64,000 bases of DNA, taken from Lautropia sp. (GTDB lineage Bacteria; Pseudomonadota; Gammaproteobacteria; Burkholderiales; Burkholderiaceae_E). The stretch is taken from assembly GCA_030532895.1 (NCBI GenBank), contig JAUNKF010000011.1, forward strand, positions 1-64,000, read 5' to 3'. This document shows, piece after piece, positions 28,806 through 40,765 of the stretch. The notes beneath the pieces are model-generated. The model worked only from the letters and a program-made list of their open reading frames with translations, was not told where the DNA came from and did not search any database. The stretch's first letter is position 1. Each line of letters begins with the position of its first letter. The position numbers were made by a program, and so were the translations under genes.

Positions 28806-28901
28806 GGGGGGCGGGCGGAATTTGTCGGCGCATGCTGCGCCCCTGGCGCGCGACAGGCTCTACAATCGGAGGTTTTGCTGCCCGTTGCCTGGAGACCCGT
28901 T

Positions 28902-30411
<1,510 letters not shown>

Positions 30412-30416
30412 ACAAC

Positions 30417-31076
30417 ATGCTGACTTTGGCTTTGTCGAAAGGGCGGATACTGGATGACACCGCCGACCTGCTTGCCCGCTGCGGCATTCGTCTGAACACG
30501 GCGGTGGCCGACAGCCGCCAGCTGATCATCCCCACCGATGATCCGGGCCTGCGGCTCCTGATCGTGCGTGCCAGCGACGTGCCCACCTATGTGCAGCATG
30601 GGGCGGCCGATCTGGGGATTGCCGGCCGGGACGTGATGCTCGAGCACGGCGGCGAAGGCTTGTACCAGCCGGTGGATCTGGGCATTGCCCGCTGCCGTTT
30701 GTGTGTGGCCGTGCCCCAGGGCTTCGATTACGAGCAGGCAGCGGTGCGCGGTCAGCGGCTGCGGGTGGCCACCAAATACGTGCGCACGGCAAGCGAGCAT
30801 TTTGCGCGCAAGGGCGTTCACGTCGACCTGATCAAGCTTTATGGCTCGATGGAGCTGGCGCCGCTCGTGGGGCTGGCCGATGCCATCGTGGATGTCGTGT
30901 CCAGTGGCAACACGCTGCGTGCCAACAACCTGGTCGAGGCCGAGGACATCATGCCGATCTCGGCACGGCTGATCGTCAACCAGGCGGCGCTGAAAATGCG
31001 TCAGCCCAAACTGGCCCCGCTGGTGGATGCGCTGGCCAAGGCTGCCAAAGCGGCTGAGAAGGAGAGCGGATCATGA
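30417..31076 (+). CDS. hisG: ATP phosphoribosyltransferase, short form (HisGS)
   Basis: HisG starts histidine synthesis by joining ATP and PRPP. The start at ATG 30417 gives 219 residues, which is the short form lacking the C-terminal regulatory domain. Short HisG proteins need HisZ, a paralogue of histidyl-tRNA synthetase; hisZ is not in this window. Motifs include [29 protein letters not shown] and the PRPP-binding [18 protein letters not shown]. It overlaps the fused hisD-hisC gene by four bases. Confidence 0.95.
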   Translation: MLTLALSKGRILDDTADLLARCGIRLNTAVADSRQLIIPTDDPGLRLLIVRASDVPTYVQHGAADLGIAGRDVMLEHGGEGLYQPVDLGIARCRLCVAVPQGFDYEQAAVRGQRLRVATKYVRTASEHFARKGVHVDLIKLYGSMELAPLVGLADAIVDVVSSGNTLRANNLVEAEDIMPISARLIVNQAALKMRQPKLAPLVDALAKAAKAAEKESGS

Positions 31077-33829
31077 TCAACCGCCTGGATGCGGCATCTG
31101 CGGATTTTGAGGACAGGCTGACCCGGCTGCTGGCCTGGAGCGCCGAGCAGGACAGCAACATCGAGCAGGCGGTGGCCAGCATTCTGGCCGATGTCCGCGA
31201 GCGTGGCGACGAGGCCCTGCTCGACTACACCCGGCGTTTCGACCGTCTCGATGTGACGCAAGCGGCTGGTCTGCGGTTGTCGGCGGCCGAGCTGCAAGCG
31301 GCACTCGATGGCTTGGGGCCTGAGCAGCGTGCAGTGTTGACGCTGGCGGCCGAGCGCATCCGTCGCTACCACGAACATCAGCGCAGTCCCTCGTGGTCGT
31401 ACACGGAAGTGGATGGCACGCGGCTTGGACAGCGGGTGCTGCCCATCGACCGGGTGGGCCTCTACGTGCCGGGTGGCAAGGCGGCCTATCCGTCGTCGGT
31501 CTTGATGAATGCCATTCCGGCCCGTGTGGCCGGGGTGCACAACCTCGTGATGGTCGTGCCCACGCCCGATGGGGTGCGTAATCAGGCGGTGCTGGCGGCT
31601 GCCTGTCTGGCTGGCGTGGATGAGGTCTACACCATCGGCGGGGCGCAGGCGGTGGCGGCGCTGGCCTATGGCACCGGGATGATCAAGCCGGTGGACAAGA
31701 TCGTCGGTCCTGGCAACGCCTATGTGGCCGAGGCCAAGCGCCGGGTCTTCGGCACGGTGGGCATCGACATGATTGCCGGGCCGTCGGAAATTCTTGTCGT
31801 GGGTGATGGTTCGGTGCCGGCCGACTGGATCGCGATGGATCTGTTCTCGCAGGCCGAGCATGACGAGATGGCCCAGGCCATCCTGATCTCACCGGATGCG
31901 GCCTATCTGGATGCGGTGGCGGCCTCGATTGCACGGCAGTTGCCGGGCCAGCCGCGGCAGGCCGTCATTGCCAAGTCCTTGGCTGACCGTGGGGCGCTGA
32001 TCAAGGTGGCGTCGATGGCCGAGGCCGCCGCGCTCGTCAACCGGGTGGCGCCCGAGCACCTCGAATTGGCCGTGGCCGATGCTGGCCCGCTCCTGGCCGA
32101 TATCCGGCATGCTGGTGCGATATTCATCGGTGCCTGGGGATCGGAGTCGCTCGGCGATTATTGCGCAGGGCCAAGCCATGTGTTGCCGACGATGCGCACG
32201 CCGCGTTTCTCGTCGCCGCTGGGGGTGTATGATTTTCAGAAGCGCAGCAGCCTCATCGAACCCTCCTTCGAGGGGGCCGATCGGCTTGGCCCTTCGGTGG
32301 CCGTGCTGGCGAGGGCTGAGGGGCTTGAGGCGCATGCCCGCAGTGCCGAATATCGATTGAATGACCGGGCAAGCATCATTCGGTCGTGGCCTGATCATCA
32401 GCTTGCTGATCATGTGTCGGCTTCTGATGTTGCTGGGGCGTCCGGAGCGGCGTCCGTGTCGGCTGCCGTTGATTCGGCAGCCAGTGGGCTGTTGAAGGCC
32501 GGTGAGAACGCCGGTGAGAAGGTTGATGAGGCACTCGGCTCCGAGGTGGCCCCGTTGGCTGCTGCCCAACCAGCGGCGGGGCGGCGTGCTGCGATGGCAT
32601 CCGCCCAGACGTTGGTGGCCAACCGGGTGCGCCCGGATGTGCAGCAGATGGCCGCTTATGTGGTGCAGCAGCCGGCAGGCGGCATCAAGCTCGATGCGAT
32701 GGAGAATCCCCATGATTTTCCGGCCGACTTGCAGGCGGCGCTGGGTGAACATCTGGCTCGGCAGGCCATCAACCGTTATCCGTCGCCCGAGGTGTATGAG
32801 CGGCTCAAAACGGCCATCCGTCAACATGATCATTTGGCAGCTGACAAATCGGTGGTGCTGGGCAATGGCTCTGACGAGCTGATCGCGATGCTCTGCATGA
32901 TGATGGCTCAGCCGGGCGCGGTGGTGATGGCGCCGGCTCCGTCCTTCGTCATGTATCAGGTCTCGGCCCAGCTCAACGGCATGAGTTTCGTGCCGGTGCC
33001 CTTGAAGGCGGATTTCAGTCTCGACCGGGCGGCCATGCTCGACGCCATCGTGCGCCACAAGCCCTCGCTGATCTTCCTGGCGTATCCGAACAACCCCACC
33101 GGCAATCTTTTCGACGATGCCGACATCGAGGCAATATTGCGTGCTTCCGACGGTTTGGTGGTGGTGGACGAAGCCTATGCGCCCTTTGCCGGCGGTGCCA
33201 GCTGGATGTCGCGTGTGGGCGATTGGCCCAACCTGGCCGTCATGCGCACCTGCTCCAAATGGGGGCTGGCCGGCGCCCGGATCGGTTATCTGGTGGCTGA
33301 TGCCGCTTGGGCCGGCGAGCTGGAGAAGGTTCGCCCGCCCTACAACATCAGTGTGCTCGATGCCGAGACGGCGTTGTTCGCGCTGGCGCACTGGCCGCAG
33401 TTCAAGGCTCAGACCGAGGCGATCACGGCCGATCGCGCCAGCTTGCAGCGTGAGCTGGCGACACTGATCGGCCCGGATGGGTTGGCCGAGGTGTTCGGGA
33501 GTGAGACGAATTTCGTGCTGGTGCGCGTGGCGGGCGGCGCTGCTGCCTCGCCCGATGGTCGGGTGGGGCCCGAAGCCGTGGCTACCAACGACGCACGGGC
33601 GGGACAAGACGCCGTTGCCATGCCCGAGGCTCGCAGGGGGCAGGAAGCCCTTGCCGTGCGTGCCGAGCAGGTGGCAGCCGACATGCGGGCCGCAGGCGTG
33701 CTGATCAAGGCGGTCAGTAAAATGCACCCGATGCTGGCGGGCTGTCTGCGCCTCACGGTGGGCACGCCGGAAGAAAACCGCGCGATGGTGGCGGCGCTCA
33801 CCAAGGCGTTGGGCATGCCGCCCATTTGA
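31073..33829 (+). CDS. hisDC: Fused histidinol dehydrogenase - histidinol-phosphate aminotransferase
   Basis: One 918-codon frame encodes both enzymes. Residues ~1-438 are HisD, which oxidises histidinol to histidine with NAD. It has the Zn ligands Q260, H263, D362 and H421, and the catalytic E328-H329 in VAPEHLE. Residues ~512-918 are HisC, a PLP aminotransferase acting on imidazole acetol phosphate; its PLP Lys is K729 in [25 protein letters not shown] and [10 protein letters not shown] are also typical. A ~70-residue Ala/Ser/Gly-rich linker joins them, and a further ~43-residue Ala/Arg/Gly-rich insertion sits at about 820-862 near the HisC C-terminus. In relatives hisD and hisC are separate neighbouring genes. 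No frameshift or internal stop is seen. Confidence 0.93.
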   Translation: MINRLDAASADFEDRLTRLLAWSAEQDSNIEQAVASILADVRERGDEALLDYTRRFDRLDVTQAAGLRLSAAELQAALDGLGPEQRAVLTLAAERIRRYHEHQRSPSWSYTEVDGTRLGQRVLPIDRVGLYVPGGKAAYPSSVLMNAIPARVAGVHNLVMVVPTPDGVRNQAVLAAACLAGVDEVYTIGGAQAVAALAYGTGMIKPVDKIVGPGNAYVAEAKRRVFGTVGIDMIAGPSEILVVGDGSVPADWIAMDLFSQAEHDEMAQAILISPDAAYLDAVAASIARQLPGQPRQAVIAKSLADRGALIKVASMAEAAALVNRVAPEHLELAVADAGPLLADIRHAGAIFIGAWGSESLGDYCAGPSHVLPTMRTPRFSSPLGVYDFQKRSSLIEPSFEGADRLGPSVAVLARAEGLEAHARSAEYRLNDRASIIRSWPDHQLADHVSASDVAGASGAASVSAAVDSAASGLLKAGENAGEKVDEALGSEVAPLAAAQPAAGRRAAMASAQTLVANRVRPDVQQMAAYVVQQPAGGIKLDAMENPHDFPADLQAALGEHLARQAINRYPSPEVYERLKTAIRQHDHLAADKSVVLGNGSDELIAMLCMMMAQPGAVVMAPAPSFVMYQVSAQLNGMSFVPVPLKADFSLDRAAMLDAIVRHKPSLIFLAYPNNPTGNLFDDADIEAILRASDGLVVVDEAYAPFAGGASWMSRVGDWPNLAVMRTCSKWGLAGARIGYLVADAAWAGELEKVRPPYNISVLDAETALFALAHWPQFKAQTEAITADRASLQRELATLIGPDGLAEVFGSETNFVLVRVAGGAAASPDGRVGPEAVATNDARAGQDAVAMPEARRGQEALAVRAEQVAADMRAAGVLIKAVSKMHPMLAGCLRLTVGTPEENRAMVAALTKALGMPPI

Positions 33830-34040
33830 GCGTGGTGAGGCGGGGCGATGGATGATCGGCTTGCCGCCAACCGTCCGCCGTGGCGTGGCAGGTCTGGGGT
33901 CTTGGCCGGGTATTTTGTCCGCGCCAGACACTGCCGAGGCTGTGTTGTCTCGGTCGCGCCATTGGGGTTTACCTGAGGCCACATGGTCGTTCTGGCCGCC
34001 GTTTTCCTTGTACGATCTTCATCCCACTCCTTGAACCATC

Positions 34041-34634
34041 ATGCGCACAGCCGAGGTCACCCGCAATACTGCCGAAACCCGCATTCGGGTTCGCATCAAT
34101 CTTGATGGCACGGGCCAGGCCAAGCTGGCCACCGGTGTGCCTTTCTTTGAGCACATGCTTGATCAGATCGCCCGGCACGGTCTCGTGGATCTGGAGATCG
34201 AGGCCGAGGGGGATCTGCACATCGATGATCACCACACGGTGGAGGATGTCGGCATCACGTTGGGCCAGGCCATTGCCAAGGCGCTGGGCGACAAGCGCGG
34301 CATCCGCCGTTATGGGCATGCTTATGTGCCGCTCGACGAGTCGCTGTCTCGGGTGGTGATCGATTTCTCGGGGCGTCCGGGCTTGTGCTGGGACGTGCCC
34401 TTCACCCGCGCGATGATCGGGCGCTTCGATGTCGATCTGGCGCAGGAGTTCTTCCAGGGGCTGGTCAACCACGCGCAGATGACGCTGCATGTCGACAACC
34501 TGCGCGGCACCAACGCCCATCATCAGTGTGAAACCGTGTTCAAGGCATTTGGCCGTGCGTTTCGCATGGCGGCCGAAGTCGATCCGCGCATGGAAGGCAC
34601 GGTGCCCTCCACGAAGGGGAGCCTGGTCGGATGA
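34041..34634 (+). CDS. hisB: Imidazoleglycerol-phosphate dehydratase
   Basis: The 197-residue monofunctional HisB has the metal-binding His-rich motifs [13 protein letters not shown] and [12 protein letters not shown], then FEHMLD-like repeats and [24 protein letters not shown]. It lacks the N-terminal phosphatase domain of enterobacterial HisB. The gap to hisDC is 211 bases and shows no gene. It overlaps hisH by four bases. Confidence 0.97.
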   Translation: MRTAEVTRNTAETRIRVRINLDGTGQAKLATGVPFFEHMLDQIARHGLVDLEIEAEGDLHIDDHHTVEDVGITLGQAIAKALGDKRGIRRYGHAYVPLDESLSRVVIDFSGRPGLCWDVPFTRAMIGRFDVDLAQEFFQGLVNHAQMTLHVDNLRGTNAHHQCETVFKAFGRAFRMAAEVDPRMEGTVPSTKGSLVG

Positions 34635-35302
34635 GCGCGTCCTCGATCGCCGTCGTCGATTTCGGCATGGGCAACCTGCGCTCGGTGGCGCGGGCACTCG
34701 AACATGTCAGCCCTCAGTCCACGGTGCGCATCACCGATGACCCGGCTCTCATCCGGCAGGCCGCGCGGGTCGTGTTTCCTGGCCAGGGGGCGATGCCCGA
34801 CTGCATGCGCAGCCTGCGTGCCAAGCCTGGTCTGATCGAGGCCGTACTGCATGCCTGCGAGACGAAACCGCTGCTCGGTGTCTGCGTGGGCGAGCAAATG
34901 CTGCTCGACGAAAGCGAAGAGGGGCTGCATGGCAGGCCCGAGAAGGAAGGCCGGCACACGCCGGGGCTGGGCGTGATCGGTGGCCAGGTGCTGCGCTTCC
35001 CAGTCGAGCAGATGAAGGCGGCCGGCAACCTGAAGGTGCCACACATGGGTTGGAACCGAGTCTTCCCGACGGCTGATCACCCGCTCTGGGCCGGCATCGA
35101 ACCAGGCGCCTATTTTTATTTCGTGCACAGCTATTACGCCGTGCCCGATGATCCGGCACACAGCGCGGCGGTCAGCACCTATGGGCTGGACTTCACCTGC
35201 GCCGTGAGCAAGGCCAACATTTTTGCCACCCAGTTTCACCCTGAAAAGAGTGCGGCCAGTGGCCTGCGGCTCTATCAGAATTTCATCCAATGGCAGCCCT
35301 GA
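34631..35302 (+). CDS. hisH: Imidazole glycerol phosphate synthase, glutaminase subunit HisH
   Basis: HisH supplies ammonia from glutamine to HisF. The class I glutamine amidotransferase has the nucleophile C85 in [10 protein letters not shown], the oxyanion region [12 protein letters not shown], and the catalytic His-Glu in TQFHPEKS near the C-terminus. The length of 223 is normal. It overlaps hisB by four bases and is followed by hisA after 18 bases. Confidence 0.97.
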   Translation: MSASSIAVVDFGMGNLRSVARALEHVSPQSTVRITDDPALIRQAARVVFPGQGAMPDCMRSLRAKPGLIEAVLHACETKPLLGVCVGEQMLLDESEEGLHGRPEKEGRHTPGLGVIGGQVLRFPVEQMKAAGNLKVPHMGWNRVFPTADHPLWAGIEPGAYFYFVHSYYAVPDDPAHSAAVSTYGLDFTCAVSKANIFATQFHPEKSAASGLRLYQNFIQWQP

Positions 35303-35320
35303 GCTGCAAATGTTGTTGAC

Positions 35321-36055
35321 ATGCTGCTGATTCCTGCGATCGATCTGAAGGATGGGCGATGCGTTCGCCTGAAACAAGGCAATCTCGATGATGAGACGGT
35401 GTTTTCCGATGCCCCCGAGGAAATGGCCCGCCGCTGGGCCGATCTGGGGGCGGAGCGCCTGCATCTGGTGGATCTGAATGGGGCGGTGGCTGGCAAGCCG
35501 CAGAATGCCGCTGCCATCCGGGCCATCATCGACGCGGTGGGCGCCGAAGTGCCGGTGCAGCTGGGCGGTGGCATCCGTTCGCTGGACACCATCGAGTATT
35601 ACCTCGACAACGGCGTGGCCTATGTCGTGATCGGCACGGCCGCTGTCAAGAATCCCGGTTTTCTGCACGATGCCTGCACGGCCTTTCCCGGCCAGGTGCT
35701 GGTGGGGCTGGATGCCCGCGATGGCAAGGTGGCCACCGATGGCTGGAGCAAGCTCACGCGTCACGAGGTCATCGATCTGGCCCGCAAGTTCGTGGGCTAT
35801 GGGGTGGAGGGCATCATCTACACCGACATCGGCCGCGATGGCATGCTGAGCGGCGTCAATGCCGAAGCCACGAAGCGTCTGGCCGAAGCGGTCAACGTGC
35901 CGGTTTACGCCTCGGGCGGCGTCACGGATCTGTCGGACATCGACAAGCTCCTGGCCGTGGAAGAGTACGGGGTGGAGGGCGTCATTCTGGGCCGTTCCAT
36001 CTATGAGGGCACGCTGGATTTTGCCGCGGCCGTCGAACGGGTCAACGGGGGCTGA
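35321..36055 (+). CDS. hisA: ProFAR isomerase HisA
   Basis: The 244-residue TIM barrel is 1-(5-phosphoribosyl)-5-[(5-phosphoribosylamino)methylideneamino]imidazole-4-carboxamide isomerase. It starts [17 protein letters not shown] with the catalytic first Asp, and the second Asp is in [12 protein letters not shown]. Phosphate-binding loops LGGGIRS and ASGGVTDL are present. It is followed almost directly by hisF. Confidence 0.97.
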   Translation: MLLIPAIDLKDGRCVRLKQGNLDDETVFSDAPEEMARRWADLGAERLHLVDLNGAVAGKPQNAAAIRAIIDAVGAEVPVQLGGGIRSLDTIEYYLDNGVAYVVIGTAAVKNPGFLHDACTAFPGQVLVGLDARDGKVATDGWSKLTRHEVIDLARKFVGYGVEGIIYTDIGRDGMLSGVNAEATKRLAEAVNVPVYASGGVTDLSDIDKLLAVEEYGVEGVILGRSIYEGTLDFAAAVERVNGG

Positions 36056-36056
36056 G

Positions 36057-36992
36057 GTGTCCACGTCCTTGCCACCTTCTGCCGGCCCTCGTGCAGGCAC
36101 GGATTCTCCCGAGGCGGCCCGTGTCGTGCCATCGGGCATGCACGGTGCCGATGCCCTTGGGGCCAGTTCGGCCATGCCGGGGCTGGGCAGCAGCCCGGCG
36201 GGCAGTGCGTCAGCGGCCCGCAGCGGTCTGACGAAACGGGTGATCCCGTGCCTGGACGTGACGGCGGGTCGCGTCGTGAAAGGCATCAACTTCGTGGGCC
36301 TCAGGGATGCCGGCGATCCGGTCGAGATCGCACGTCGTTATGATGCGGAAGGGGCCGACGAACTGACCTTTCTCGACATCACGGCCTCCTCTGACGAACG
36401 TGACACGATCCTGTCGGTGATCGAGGCCGTGGCCGAGCAGGTGTTCATCCCGCTCACGGTAGGCGGTGGCATCCGCACCGTGGAAGACATGCGGCGGCTC
36501 TTGAACGTGGGGGCCGACAAGGTCTCGGTCAATACGGCGGCCATCCACAATCCGAAGCTGATCGCCGACGCAGCCGACTACTATGGCTCGCAGTGCCTGG
36601 TGGTGGCCATCGACGCCAAGCGTCAGCCCGAAGGTGGCTGGCATGTCTACACCCACGGCGGTCGCAACGACACGGGCCTGGATGCGCTCGACTGGGCACG
36701 CCAGGTGGCCGAGCTGGGTGCGGGCGAGATTCTGCTCACCAGCATGGATCGTGACGGCACCCGGATCGGCTTCGATCTCGAACTGACCCGCGCCGTCTCG
36801 GATGCCGTGCCGATCCCTGTCATCGCGTCGGGAGGCGTTGGCAACTTGCAGCATCTGGTCGAGGGCGTCACCCTGGGCGGTGCCGATGCCGTCCTGGCGG
36901 CCAGCATCTTCCACTTTGGTGAGCACACCATTGCCGAGGCCAAGGCGTTGATGGCTGAGCACGGTGTGCCGGTGAGGCAGGACACGGTCTGA
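36057..36992 (+). CDS. hisF: Imidazole glycerol phosphate synthase, cyclase subunit HisF (N-terminally extended)
   Basis: HisF makes imidazole glycerol phosphate and AICAR with HisH. The TIM barrel starts at [18 protein letters not shown] with the catalytic first Asp, and the second is in [18 protein letters not shown] and ASGGVGNL are phosphate loops. If translation starts at the GTG at 36057, one base after the hisA stop, the protein has 311 residues, with about 55 extra Ala/Ser/Pro/Gly-rich residues before the barrel. Internal ATGs at 36138 and 36174 would shorten this extension to about 29 or 17 residues. HisF is normally about 255 residues, so the start is uncertain. Confidence 0.93.
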   Translation: MSTSLPPSAGPRAGTDSPEAARVVPSGMHGADALGASSAMPGLGSSPAGSASAARSGLTKRVIPCLDVTAGRVVKGINFVGLRDAGDPVEIARRYDAEGADELTFLDITASSDERDTILSVIEAVAEQVFIPLTVGGGIRTVEDMRRLLNVGADKVSVNTAAIHNPKLIADAADYYGSQCLVVAIDAKRQPEGGWHVYTHGGRNDTGLDALDWARQVAELGAGEILLTSMDRDGTRIGFDLELTRAVSDAVPIPVIASGGVGNLQHLVEGVTLGGADAVLAASIFHFGEHTIAEAKALMAEHGVPVRQDTV

Positions 36993-37267
36993 CAGATCTG
37001 ATCAGTGTCAGCCAGCACTGGCGGAGGCAGGACAGTCGGTGTATGCCCATCATTGAGCTCCTGGCGCGCTGGCGCGAGCGGCGGCTTTCACGAGGGGCAT
37101 GTTCTGCCTTTGACGTCCTTGTCGTGCTGCTGCCCGGCTTCCGGATGCGCCGACACGGGGCGTCATGATGGGTTTGAGGGGCTTTGCCTGGCGGTTGGCG
37201 AGGGGCCGATTAGACTGTCAGACAGTGCTGCACCCAGCAGCCTGCCTTCCCGAGGTGCCTTTCTGCC

Positions 37268-38734
37268 ATGCTTCCCCATCAAGTCTTCCCTTCCGTCACC
37301 GATGCTGCCAGCCTGCGCGATTATGGCAAGCAGTTGCGGGTTGTCTGCCCCCGCCGAAGCCATGCCGAGCTGAGCTTGCCGTCGAAACGTGATCCGCTCG
37401 CCATTATCGATGCCACACATGTTGGCCGGGTGCAGGCGCTGATCGGCGTGCGTACTTTCCGGATGTCGCAGTCGGCCTTTGCCTATTACCGGGCCACCGC
37501 TGATGTCATGGCGGCTGATCTGGGCGCCGGGCCGCGTACCGACATCCGGCTGGTGATCTGCGGCGATGCACACATCTCGAATTTTGGTCTCTATGCTTCG
37601 CCCGAGCGTCGTTTGCTCTTCGACCTGAACGATTTCGACGAGGCCGGCGAAGGCCCCTGGGAGTGGGACATCAAGCGCATGTGCGTCAGCATCGTGCTGG
37701 TGCTGCGCGAGAAAGGATGTAGCGAGCGTGTGCAGCGTGAGGCCGTGAAGGCTGCTGTGCTGGCCTATCAGAAGGCACTGGCTGGCTTCATGGAGAAGAG
37801 CGCGCTCGAGCGTTTCTATGCCTCGGTGGATGCCGCGTGGCTGCTGAAGGTGACGCGGGATGCGAATCTGGCGCGTTCGATGAAGAAGGCGCGTCGCAAC
37901 ACCTCCCAGCGTGTGCTCGCCAAGATCGCCGTGCGCCATGAAGAGAAGCACTGCCAGATCGTCGATGACCCGCCCTTGCTGATGCACGACCGGAGCCTGA
38001 ATGCCGATGACATCGAGCAGATGTTCGAGCAGTATCTGGGTACCTTGGCCGCTGATCGGGCGCTGCTGATGTCGCAATACCGGGTGCTTGACATCGCCCG
38101 GCGTGTGGTGGGCGTCGGCTCGGTCGGCACCCGTTGCGGTATTGCCCTGTTGCAGGATCCTGGCGGTCATACGCTCTTCATGCAATACAAGCAGGCCAAC
38201 CCCTCGGTGCTGACCCGCTGGGGCGGCATGGCCGAGTCCGGCGCACAAGCGGGTAGCCCGGTTGCCCTGAGCCTGCCTGCCACGGCGCGTCAATCGGTGG
38301 GGCGGCGTCGCGCTGCACCGGCCAAAGCTGCGGCCGATGGCCAGGGGCATAACGGGCGCCGCGTGGTGGCGCGCCAGCAAATCCTGCAAGCCGTGTCAGA
38401 CCCATTGTTGGGCTGGAACGTGGGCGCCGATGATGGCCATGATTATTACTGGCGCCAGTTTCGCGACATGAAGGGCAGCATCGATCTGCCTTTCCTTTCG
38501 CCCGAGCAGGTGGCGCGTTATGGGGAGCTGTGTGCGCAGCTGCTGGCGCGTGCCCACGCCCAGAGTCCCACTGCGGTGGCCGTGGTCGGTTATCTGGGCA
38601 CGGGGGGCAACAGGCGCTTCGCCCAGGCCGTGGCCGACTGGTCGTCGGCCTATGCCGATGTGATCGAGCAGGACTATCAGGCATTCATGGCGGCGCTTGC
38701 CAGCGGGCGTTATCCGGTGGCCTCGGAAGGCTGA
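37268..38734 (+). CDS. DUF2252 family protein
   Basis: The 488-residue protein matches the DUF2252 family, a set of proteins with a distant kinase-like pattern and no proven function. GDAHISNFG at about residues 98-106 and FDLNDFDEAGEGPWEWDIKRM nearby resemble the catalytic HxDxxxxN and metal-binding DFD of kinase-like folds. YYWRQFRDMKGSID in the C-terminal part is also typical. It lies between hisF and hisI, a place where relatives usually have hisI directly. The inverted repeat ACTGT-CAG-ACAGT at 37214-37226 precedes it and may be an operator. Codon use looks like that of its neighbours. Confidence 0.85.
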   Translation: MLPHQVFPSVTDAASLRDYGKQLRVVCPRRSHAELSLPSKRDPLAIIDATHVGRVQALIGVRTFRMSQSAFAYYRATADVMAADLGAGPRTDIRLVICGDAHISNFGLYASPERRLLFDLNDFDEAGEGPWEWDIKRMCVSIVLVLREKGCSERVQREAVKAAVLAYQKALAGFMEKSALERFYASVDAAWLLKVTRDANLARSMKKARRNTSQRVLAKIAVRHEEKHCQIVDDPPLLMHDRSLNADDIEQMFEQYLGTLAADRALLMSQYRVLDIARRVVGVGSVGTRCGIALLQDPGGHTLFMQYKQANPSVLTRWGGMAESGAQAGSPVALSLPATARQSVGRRRAAPAKAAADGQGHNGRRVVARQQILQAVSDPLLGWNVGADDGHDYYWRQFRDMKGSIDLPFLSPEQVARYGELCAQLLARAHAQSPTAVAVVGYLGTGGNRRFAQAVADWSSAYADVIEQDYQAFMAALASGRYPVASEG

Positions 38735-38818
38735 GGGGGCCGTGAAAGGCGCGGGTCATGATCCGGTAGACTTTGCGGTCTGCCAACCGTTTTCCGTTGA
38801 TTGTTTGACAGAGCGCCC

Positions 38819-39271
38819 ATGACTGATGATGCCGTTTTTCGTGACACCGATGATTCGCCGGCCAGCCCAGCCATTGCCCCGATGGGCCACTGGCTGGATC
38901 AGTTGCGCTGGGATGAAGCGGGCCTGATGCCCGCCATCGCGCAGGATGCGCACAGCCAGCGCATCCTGATGGTGGCCTGGATGAACCGCGAGTCATTGGC
39001 CGAGACGGCCCGGACGGGTCGGGCGGTTTATTGGTCGCGCTCGCGCCAGCGCCTGTGGCGAAAAGGGGAAGAGTCCGGCAATCAGCAGCAGGTGCTGGAG
39101 ATTCGCACCGATTGCGATGCCGACGTGATCCTGTTGAAGGTGGAACAGCGGGGTGGCGTGGCCTGCCATACGGGGCGGGCGTCCTGCTTTTTCAATCGGC
39201 TGAATGAAGCGGGCCAATGGGAGGCCGTCGAGCCGGTGCGGGTCGATCCTGCCACGCTTTACAAGGGCTGA
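38819..39271 (+). CDS. hisI: Phosphoribosyl-AMP cyclohydrolase
   Basis: HisI opens the purine ring of phosphoribosyl-AMP. The ATG at 38819 gives 150 residues, preferred over an upstream TTG. The metal-binding pattern is [13 protein letters not shown] and [10 protein letters not shown], with [10 protein letters not shown] and [19 protein letters not shown] ~25-residue acidic N-terminal extension precedes [16 protein letters not shown]. hisE follows after 86 bases. Confidence 0.96.
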   Translation: MTDDAVFRDTDDSPASPAIAPMGHWLDQLRWDEAGLMPAIAQDAHSQRILMVAWMNRESLAETARTGRAVYWSRSRQRLWRKGEESGNQQQVLEIRTDCDADVILLKVEQRGGVACHTGRASCFFNRLNEAGQWEAVEPVRVDPATLYKG

Positions 39272-39357
39272 GGTCGTGAATGGAGAGCGGGCCTTTACAA
39301 TAGCAGCGGTCGGATCGACGTGCTTTCGATCCTTGTTCATGTTCTCCATCATTCATA

Positions 39358-39780
39358 ATGCAGAATAAACTTGATGTTGCCACCCATTGGATTCTGAGTT
39401 CGGACGAAGAGCTGAAGGCCAGGGGGGGGACGGGCAGCACGGCGGTCAAGCCCGCCTCGGTGGCCGGGTGGCTGGCTGATCTTTCCCAGGTGATCGAATC
39501 CCGCCGGGGCAGCGATCCTTCCCGCAGTTATGTGGCGCGCCTGTTGGCAGGCGGGAATGACGCGATCCTGAAAAAGCTTGGTGAAGAAGCGACGGAAGTC
39601 GTCATGGCCAGCAAGGATGGTGTCAAGCAACGGGTTGTCGCCGAGATGGCTGATTTGTGGTTTCATGCACTGGTGCTGTTGGCGCATCATGAATTACGGC
39701 CCGACGATGTCGTGGCCGAGCTGATGCGTCGGGAAGGCGTTTCAGGCATTGACGAAAAGGCATCCCGCCGGCAAGCTTGA
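39358..39780 (+). CDS. hisE: Phosphoribosyl-ATP pyrophosphatase
   Basis: HisE hydrolyses phosphoribosyl-ATP. The MazG-like active site is [16 protein letters not shown] with the EExxE motif, followed by [15 protein letters not shown]. It has 140 residues, roughly 30 more than usual, because of an N-terminal stretch before [17 protein letters not shown]. The usual neighbours hisI (before) and hinT (after, 206 bases) are in place. Confidence 0.95.
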   Translation: MQNKLDVATHWILSSDEELKARGGTGSTAVKPASVAGWLADLSQVIESRRGSDPSRSYVARLLAGGNDAILKKLGEEATEVVMASKDGVKQRVVAEMADLWFHALVLLAHHELRPDDVVAELMRREGVSGIDEKASRRQA

Positions 39781-39986
39781 TGTCAAGGGCTTGATGGTTT
39801 GCGTCGGGCGGGCTTGATGTGTCACGGGGCGTGACTGATGGTGGCATGCCAGCTTGCAAATCGGGCCTGCTGGCCCATCTGTGGTGAGGGGCGCATGGAG
39901 CCGGTGTGCTGTTACCGCCTTGCCAACCCGAACGGCATGTGCCGTCGGGTGGTTGAATGCAGAATGATGAATCAAGGAGGATCATG

Positions 39987-40385
39987 ATGACTGAATCCAA
40001 GGCCGTGCCCACGGCTGATGCCGCCGAGGCTCAGAAGTCCGTCGAGCAGGACTGCCTGTTCTGCCGCATTGCCCGTGGGGAGATTCCTGCCAAGAAAGTG
40101 CATGAAGATGAGCATGCGCTGGCCTTCCATGACATCAACCCTTCGGCCCCCGTGCATTTTTTGATCGTGCCCAAGCGACACGTGGTCAATCTGTATGATG
40201 GCAGCGACGATCCGGCCTTGATGGGACACCTGTTTTCCCTCACCGGCAGGCTGGCACGGGAACAAGGGTTGGAAAAGGGCTTCCGAACGGTCGTCAACAG
40301 TGGGCCGGGGGGCGGGCAGGAGGTGTATCATCTGCATATCCATGTCATGGGTTCGCCGGACGGTTCGCGCGTGCGCGCGGCTTAA
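39987..40385 (+). CDS. HIT-family nucleotide-binding hydrolase (HinT-like)
   Basis: The ATG at 39987 is six bases after AAGGAGG (39974-39980); the ATG three bases earlier is possible. The 132-residue protein is a histidine-triad purine-phosphoramidate hydrolase. It has CLFCRIARGEIPAKKVHEDEH near the N-terminus and the catalytic triad HLHIHVMG near the C-terminus. It is located between hisE and tatA, as in many betaproteobacteria. Confidence 0.95.
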   Translation: MTESKAVPTADAAEAQKSVEQDCLFCRIARGEIPAKKVHEDEHALAFHDINPSAPVHFLIVPKRHVVNLYDGSDDPALMGHLFSLTGRLAREQGLEKGFRTVVNSGPGGGQEVYHLHIHVMGSPDGSRVRAA

Positions 40386-40502
40386 GGCGTCCCGTGCCTC
40401 GTACGGGGGCATGCTTCCCTGTATTTCGTTTCTCGCCGGTCGTGTCCGGGCTGGGTGGTTTCGTCCAGCATCGGCACACCGACATCTAGGAGTCCTGCGT
40501 AT

Positions 40503-40730
40503 ATGGGTACCATGAGCATCTGGCACTGGTTGATCGTGCTGGTGATTGTCATGCTGCTGTTCGGCACCAAGAAGATCAAGAACATCGGTACCGATCTGGG
40601 CGCTGCCATCAAGGGGTTCAAGGAAGGGGTGAAGGAAGGCACGGCTGACACGCCTGCCGTGCCGCCGCCATCGGCTGCCACCAAAACTGATGCCCAAACC
40701 ATCGATGTCGACGCCAAGACCAAGGTTTGA
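40503..40730 (+). CDS. tatA: Sec-independent protein translocase subunit TatA
   Basis: TatA builds the pore-forming oligomer for folded-protein export. The ATG at 40503 has AGGAGT nine bases upstream and gives 75 residues. A single transmembrane helix ([14 protein letters not shown]) is followed by the amphipathic helix [20 protein letters not shown], then a Pro/Ala/Lys tail. tatB follows after 138 bases containing a strong hairpin. Confidence 0.95.
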   Translation: MGTMSIWHWLIVLVIVMLLFGTKKIKNIGTDLGAAIKGFKEGVKEGTADTPAVPPPSAATKTDAQTIDVDAKTKV

Positions 40731-40765
40731 GTGAGCCGCATGCGCGGTGCTTTCTCCAACAGCAG

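Noticed and set aside
30417-31076. HisG truncated by mutation
   Set aside because: The 219-residue length is the normal short form that works with HisZ in betaproteobacteria.
31889-33982. Long open frame (about 697 codons) on the minus strand opposite hisDC
   Set aside because: It mirrors codon bias of the highly GC-rich hisDC gene, shows no family motifs, and hisDC itself is fully supported by catalytic residues.
34523-36289. 588-codon minus frame across hisB-hisH-hisA
   Set aside because: It crosses three well-supported genes and has no recognisable domain.
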